Positions 58,713 through 64,000 of a stretch of DNA of 64,000 nucleotides are shown here, in pieces. This DNA comes from Anaeramoeba flamelloides (Eukaryota; Metamonada; Anaeramoebidae), in contig JANTQA010000008.1 of assembly GCA_027625915.1 (NCBI GenBank), positions 11,657,001-11,721,000 on the forward strand, in the 5' to 3' direction. Under the pieces are notes generated by a model. That model worked only from the letters and a program-made list of their open reading frames with translations. It was not told the DNA's origin and made no database searches. Position 1 is the stretch's first letter. Every line of letters starts with the position of its first letter. The translations under genes were made by a program, and so were the position numbers.

Positions 58713-61028
58713 TTTATTTTTTTAATTTTCAAAGTTCACCCTTCTTTTTCTTTTTTTTTTTATTATTTTTTATTTCTTTCCTTCATTTTTTTTCCTTTGT
58801 AATTAATCAAAAATTATATTTTTTTTTTAGATTAAATTTTTCCTAAAAATATTTTTTTTATGAAATTATTATTTCTTGACAAAATATATATATATATATA
58901 TTTTTCGTTAATCCTTTACTAATTTTATTATTTTTATTATCGTTTATTGCATCATCTTATCTAAATAGAAATTAATATTTCAAATTATTTTGAATAAACT
59001 ACCTAATAAATTTTAATCTTTTATTATTCTTTTCTCAATCAAAAATTTTTATTCAATTTTTTTTATTTCTAAAATAATTATTTTTATTCATTATCCTACG
59101 AAAGAACTTTTAATATAAATATTTTAAAGCAATTATATTATAAAAAAACAAAATAATGAATATTCATGAAATAATTGATTTTTATTATTTTATTTAGGGT
59201 AATATAGATTACTTGTTTTTTTTTTAAAAAAATAAGCAAATTTATTAATTTTTAATAAAAAAAAATGTTAAAATTTATTATTTCCTTTTGATTTTCAGAT
59301 ATTTTTTACTTAAGAAAAATATTTATCTTGTTAAAAAAACAATTTATTAATAATTTAATACATTAAATCCTTTTTAGGGGTCGGTCTTGTCACATGGTAA
59401 GATACTCAACTTAAATCTGAAAAATGGGGTTTCATTACTAGTAATAAGATTATTTTTGATTGGTAGTTATCTTCTGAAAAGTTAGAAAAACAGCCAAAGG
59501 GTGTAATTTCATTTTATAAATTGGGTATATGTTTCACTGCTATACTAATTCTTTGAATGAAGTCTCTGGCCTTATTGGAAACTTTTCGACTATTTATAAA
59601 AATCTGAATAGAAATTGGACAAAATACATCTCAATTCGTGAATATGATTCTTGGAAGAAATGACCAAATTTGGATCGAATCACTGGATTCAACAACATAT
59701 CTTATTCAAATTTGCTATTATTGATTAACTACCAAGTATCTAGAATTTTTTTTATTTTTTTTTTATTCTCAAATTGTATCCTTCAATTTCTTGGGTTTTT
59801 AAATTTTTTGATTTTAAATTAATATTTTAAAATTCTTATTAAACATAAGAAAGTTGATTAATTCATCATAACCTGTTTTTTTTTTTTTTTTTTTAATTAT
59901 TGATTTAATTTGAATCTTCTTTAATAAATTATTATTCTATCTTGATAAATACAATTTGTTTTAAATTATGGAAATTTTTGCATTTGTAAATATAAAACAA
60001 TAATACAATATTTTTTTTCTCTACATTTAAGTTTATACAAATTGACACGACCACAATAAGACTTTTTTTTTTTTTTTTGTTATTTGAATTCTTTGTCAAA
60101 TAGAATTATACGAAACTTTATCTTTCCAAATTTGAATTTATAAAATTGAAATTTATGTAATTTAGATTGCGAACTTTTATTTTGTTATTTGAATTTTTAC
60201 AACTAAAAGAATGATAATCTCATAATATCCTTTTTGGTAACAGGCCACTAATTGATTATGGAGTAAATTTATTTTAAGTGACTAGAAACTTAATCAGAAA
60301 AGTAAAAAAAATAATAAAAACAATAAAAAGATTACAAAACTTCAAATTGTGTAAAAAAAAAAAATCAAAAAAATAATCTAATTTTATTATTTGTTTTTAT
60401 TAAAAATATTAAATATTTCAATTCAATTAATTTCCTCTGAGAATTTTTTATTAAATTAATACATAAAAAAGTTGTTTTAAAAATTATTTTTAAAACACAA
60501 AAAATTCAGAGTGGAATAAAAGAAAAAAATAGTATATAAATTTAATGTATCTAAAGTTGAGTTTTTTAATTCTATTTAATTTTTAATGTCATCAATTTGT
60601 TAAATGGATGCTGGCATTTAAAGCCTTAAAATTAAGAATTAAAAAAGAAAAAAATCATTTTGAAAAGTTCATCATATTTTGGAAGATAAAAAAAATAATA
60701 ATGATAATTTTCTTTAAAAATCTATATTTTCAAAAGGGGATGTAAATATATCCCATAAAGTCAATTTGCTTTGATAAATAAATATTTACATACTCCTTTT
60801 CCAAAATTGTAATTTAACTTTTTAAAAGAAAAACAAACAAAAATATTTTGTTCTTCTTTTGAATGAAAATTTTGATTACAAATTCATACGCTTTTTTAAA
60901 TTGTAGTCAAAGTATTTAAACAACTACAAACAAGATCCAAAAAATAATTGATCTACAATTTTGAAAATAATCCATTTCAAATAATAAATTTGGAGTGTTT
61001 TGTTTTCTTCCAATTATTTTCTAATCAT
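58713..61028. other. Intergenic region between convergent genes
   Basis: 2.3 kb between the ends of the RGS and SLC35F genes. It is mostly A/T homopolymers. A slightly GC-richer patch at about 59375-59710 starts with a weak tRNA-like stretch (59384-59450). No gene was supported. Confidence 0.55.
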
Positions 61029-62189
61029 CTAGTGGCTTCTATTTGGAACAAGAAGAAAACAAATTTTTTTTTTGAAATTAATTTTGGTGATCCATTTTTG
61101 AGGGAATTGAAAAATGATTAGTCCACAAATTATGAGAACAAAAGAAAGGAAATAAATATTTTGTAATTGAGTTTTAAAAAGGATAACTGCGACGATTAGA
61201 GAATAGAAATTGCTAGTAATTAAAGAAAAGGACAAGAAGGCAGCAGAACTCTTTTTAATTAGCAGGGGGATAAAGGAATATAAAAAGAACATTGACAAAG
61301 TGTATGCCACTATGCAAATATAAAACCCAGAATTGTGATTTTTCCAGCTTGTAAATTCATTACGCTGGAAGACAAGGAGAATGAATGAACAGCAAATTGA
61401 ACCAAAGAGGCCAACCATCCCGAGGAATTGTTGGAGGCTGTTATATTTCTTAATGATGTATTCCTGAGTGACGTTTGAGATTGCGTAAAACACTGTTCCG
61501 CAGACACAGAGCAGATCACCATAAATCTTGTGATCCTGTTTGCCACTATTGTTCGATCGAGAGTCAACAATTATTAAAATCATGGATCCGGCGATAGAGA
61601 AGAAGACAGCAATAAAATGCGCTAGATAATAACGGACTTTTAAAATCGTTCGAGACAAGAGCATAATTGTTGGTGTCCCCATGCAATTCAAAAGCATGAT
61701 AGAAATGAGCGTCGTTTTTTGATATGCCTTCACAAACAGAAAATTGCCGATGGTGTCCACTATGCCAACAAGGGCGTATAAGAGAATTGGGATCTTTGTC
61801 TTGTTTTTCCTTGCCAGATAGAGCTCCTTAATGCCATAAACCAGGAAGAGTAAAAAATAATTCAGCAAATTCTCAGTTGTTGGTAATGTTGTCGAATATT
61901 TTTCAAAGAGCATTTGATTCGAAATGCCAGTCACACTAACCATTAAACTTAAAAATTGTCCCAAAAGGATCAGCCCTAAAAATGATAGTGGAGAGTTTTT
62001 GGGTGATTTCAATGGTTCGTTTTCGTTTTTTAATTTCTTTGTGAGTGGCTTTTTTTCAAGATCTGTATTGCTTTCTGAAGGCATCTCACTACTGCTTTCA
62101 GAATGCGAGCTTTCAGAATTTGCAAATTTTTCTGGATCTATCTCGTTTCCCAGTTGTTTGTTGATTGAGTGCGACTCAAGATCAGACAT
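61029..62189 (-). CDS. SLC35F-type solute carrier (drug/metabolite transporter superfamily)
   Basis: A 386-residue multi-pass membrane protein, a single exon ending in TAG. A Ser/Glu-rich cytosolic N-terminus (about 1-65) is followed by about ten helices. These include LGLILLGQFLSLMVSVTGIS, then IPILLYALVGIVDTIGNFLFVKAYQKT, LLNCMGTPTIMLLS and YGDLLCVCGTVFYAISNVTQEYIIKK. The last one is near IYFLSFVLIICGLIIFQF. The pattern D-x-x-x-N-F-L-F-V-K-A-Y-x-x-T plus the V-T-Q-E-Y-I segment is characteristic of the SLC35F1/F2 (DUF914) group. The family lies next to the nucleotide-sugar transporters. The substrates of most members are undefined, so none is assigned. Start MSDLESHS at 62189 is the first ATG of the frame. 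The length is close to the family norm. Confidence 0.92.
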   Translation of the reverse strand: MSDLESHSINKQLGNEIDPEKFANSESSHSESSSEMPSESNTDLEKKPLTKKLKNENEPLKSPKNSPLSFLGLILLGQFLSLMVSVTGISNQMLFEKYSTTLPTTENLLNYFLLFLVYGIKELYLARKNKTKIPILLYALVGIVDTIGNFLFVKAYQKTTLISIMLLNCMGTPTIMLLSRTILKVRYYLAHFIAVFFSIAGSMILIIVDSRSNNSGKQDHKIYGDLLCVCGTVFYAISNVTQEYIIKKYNSLQQFLGMVGLFGSICCSFILLVFQRNEFTSWKNHNSGFYICIVAYTLSMFFLYSFIPLLIKKSSAAFLSFSLITSNFYSLIVAVILFKTQLQNIYFLSFVLIICGLIIFQFPQKWITKINFKKKICFLLVPNRSH

Positions 62190-64000
62190 TAATTATTTAT
62201 TAGGTTTTAGGGGGGGGTAAATACTTGTTCACAAAAATTTTCTTTTGGAAGATTACGAAGTACTTTTAGACAAAAAATGAAAAGGATGTTAACAGTAAAA
62301 TTTGGAAAAATGAATTTTTCCTTTTTGAAATTTGCAAAAATATTTTTGCTTATTTTTCTGGTAAATTTGAAAAAACACACATAGTGACTGATTCTCTATA
62401 CACACTACCCTTTTTTGACATTAATGTTAAAATTGAGAAATCTATTTCGTTTTATGCCATATTCCTTTACCATGAAATTGCTCCCGACTCAAGGAGTGGA
62501 CTGAAACCTTGAAAAGGGTATTTAATAGAATTCTATTGGTCAAAAATTCAATTAAAAAAACTGTTTACAAAGGATTTCTCAATTGCAAAAAATATCAAAT
62601 TTTAAAAAAAAAAGTTACTTGTTTCGTTTTTAAATTGCCTCAAAAGGTTAAATTTCTTCAATTTATAACAAATTATTTTCTAAAAGTGCATAATCAATTT
62701 AATTCCAATAAAGTGAATTTGTGGTTATTTTCTAATCTTCTGTATTTGACAGAGTAAGGATTTTGAAACCTTCTCAAGTATAAAAATAATTTTTTAACTC
62801 ATTTGATTTGAAAAAAAAGCAAAAAAAACATCTTTCAATTAACAACAAGCGCCAAAGAGCGACACTTCAAAACTGACATAGTTGTTTTCAAAATTGTGAT
62901 TCAGAACCATTCTACTAGGAAATTGAGTATGACTCTTTTGTGATTTTTTTCACAAAATTTCCCTTGTTTTTCATGTTGATTTTTGGAGATCGATCGCTCA
63001 CAGGTTGGTAAGTTTTTGATTAGGATAATTCGCTCTCAAAAAGTAGAATTGTTTTTTTTATTCATTTTCAGAAAATTATTTTTCACCCTCATGACTAGAC
63101 CCTTATTAACACAAGAATTAACAATTAATTAATTAAAAAAGTAAAAAAAAAATTCTGTTTTAATCCTTTTATGATGTGTTCATTTCATTTAAAGATAATT
63201 ATTCCAATTATTCTAATTTTTATTGTCCTTTTGCCTTGACTTATTCGTTTCTAAATTGACAATGGATAATATGTTTTGAAGAAATTATGAATTTTTTATA
63301 TAGTATAACAAGAAATAACCTGTTTATACCGCAAGTTGTTATTACGATAAAATATTTTGAAGATTTATTCCAGACTTGAAAAATCATTTAATTCTTTGTT
63401 TCTTTATTCAAAACTATTCTATCTTTTTGGGACTTCTTTTTGAATAATTATAGGAATAAAATTTTAGTTCGTTAATATTTCAAAATTACATAATATTCTT
63501 TCATTTTGGATTATGAGTTGAACCAAAAATAAATGATATTTACAATAAATAAAGAATAATCAAATAAAGAGATATCACAAATTTCAAAATTTAACCACAA
63601 AGTTGTTGGAGTATATATAAAAAAAGAAGCTGAATTGAAAATTTTTTCATACATTTTTTAAAACAAATGTAGTAGAAAAATTATGAATTTTCTCCAAATT
63701 ACAATTTCAAAAATAAAATACGCCACTTCAAATACGTAACTGGAGCTTGACCCACCTGATAGTTTTTTTCAATAGGTGTTTTTAAAGTTTTCTGATTTTT
63801 TTCTAAAACTAAGGTTTTTAATTTCTAGACATTAAAATAATAAAACCTGCAGTCAGTTCCAATTTCCATAACACAAACTTTCAACAAAATTTAATGTACT
63901 AAAAAAAATCCCAAATTAAAGCACTAAATTCAAATTCTAGTAAGATAATATGTGAAAAAAAAATTCTAAAAAATGTGACTTAATTTGAGATTTTTTTGTG
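62190..64000. other. Intergenic region to the window end
   Basis: 1.8 kb upstream of the SLC35F start. It is AT-rich, with one short ORF (62509-62757) of no recognisable content and a MITE starting at 63850. Promoter elements could not be picked out with confidence. Confidence 0.55.
63850..64000. mobile_element. Palindromic mariner-type MITE, family 1 copy 3, cut by the window end
   Basis: It starts CAGTCAGTTCCAATTTCC and continues ACACAAACTTTCAACAAAATT, as in the copies at 17505 and 25108. The window ends inside the second arm (TTTGAGATTTTTTTGTG), so about 50 bp are missing. The preceding bases are TG rather than TA. Confidence 0.75.

Noticed and set aside
61310-62220. ORFs overlapping the SLC35F gene (61310-61570 minus, 61924-62220 plus)
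   Set aside because: They are frame shadows of a well-supported membrane protein gene.

Overview
The window looks like nuclear DNA of a very AT-rich, gene-poor protist. Reading frames use the standard code (TAA or TAG stops). Genes are A-rich before the ATG, proteins carry long Asn, Lys and Glu runs, and spliced genes have GT..AG introns. The combination of a seven-helix receptor fused to an RGS domain, a TPR/BTB protein with Asn tracts and a Dispatched-like transporter fits an amoeboid or amoeboflagellate protist. An Anaeramoeba-like organism is my best guess from gene style, not something the sequence proves.

Layout. 1-6990 (+): 3' part of a Dispatched/Patched-like RND transporter, split by a 4.4-kb intron. 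10422-11202 (-): ribosomal protein eL18, two exons. 12796-16512 (+): large single-exon TPR-LRR-BTB protein. 21649-22911 (+): Lys-rich protein of unknown function. 32585-33040 (+): short acidic disordered protein. 33496-38786: a complete-looking but decayed CACTA/Plavaka-type DNA transposon, with terminal inverted repeats, a TNP2/KDZ-type transposase on the minus strand and a divergent accessory gene on the plus strand. 44441-45567 (+): mRNA cap guanine-N7 methyltransferase with a frame break near its N-terminus. 51950-58712 (+): seven-transmembrane RGS protein in three exons, with a 5.2-kb second intron. 61029-62189 (-): SLC35F-type solute carrier.

Host coding sequence covers roughly a fifth of the window. 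The rest is AT-rich sequence packed with degenerate repeats: short palindromic TA-flanked elements in several families, foldback clusters, a 3.2-kb segment bounded by inverted ends, and repeat modules shared between the two giant introns. The host genes are unrelated housekeeping and signalling genes with no operon-like logic.

Most notable: (i) two giant introns that carry the same two repeat modules in the same order and orientation; (ii) the Plavaka-like transposon with a C2H2 finger, a divergent second gene and a tRNA-derived SINE-like insert in its intron; (iii) the foldback clusters built on a recurring 'GTAAAGTGCC' motif; (iv) the frame break in an otherwise intact capping methyltransferase. 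All intron joins and repeat matches were made by eye and would need transcript and alignment confirmation.
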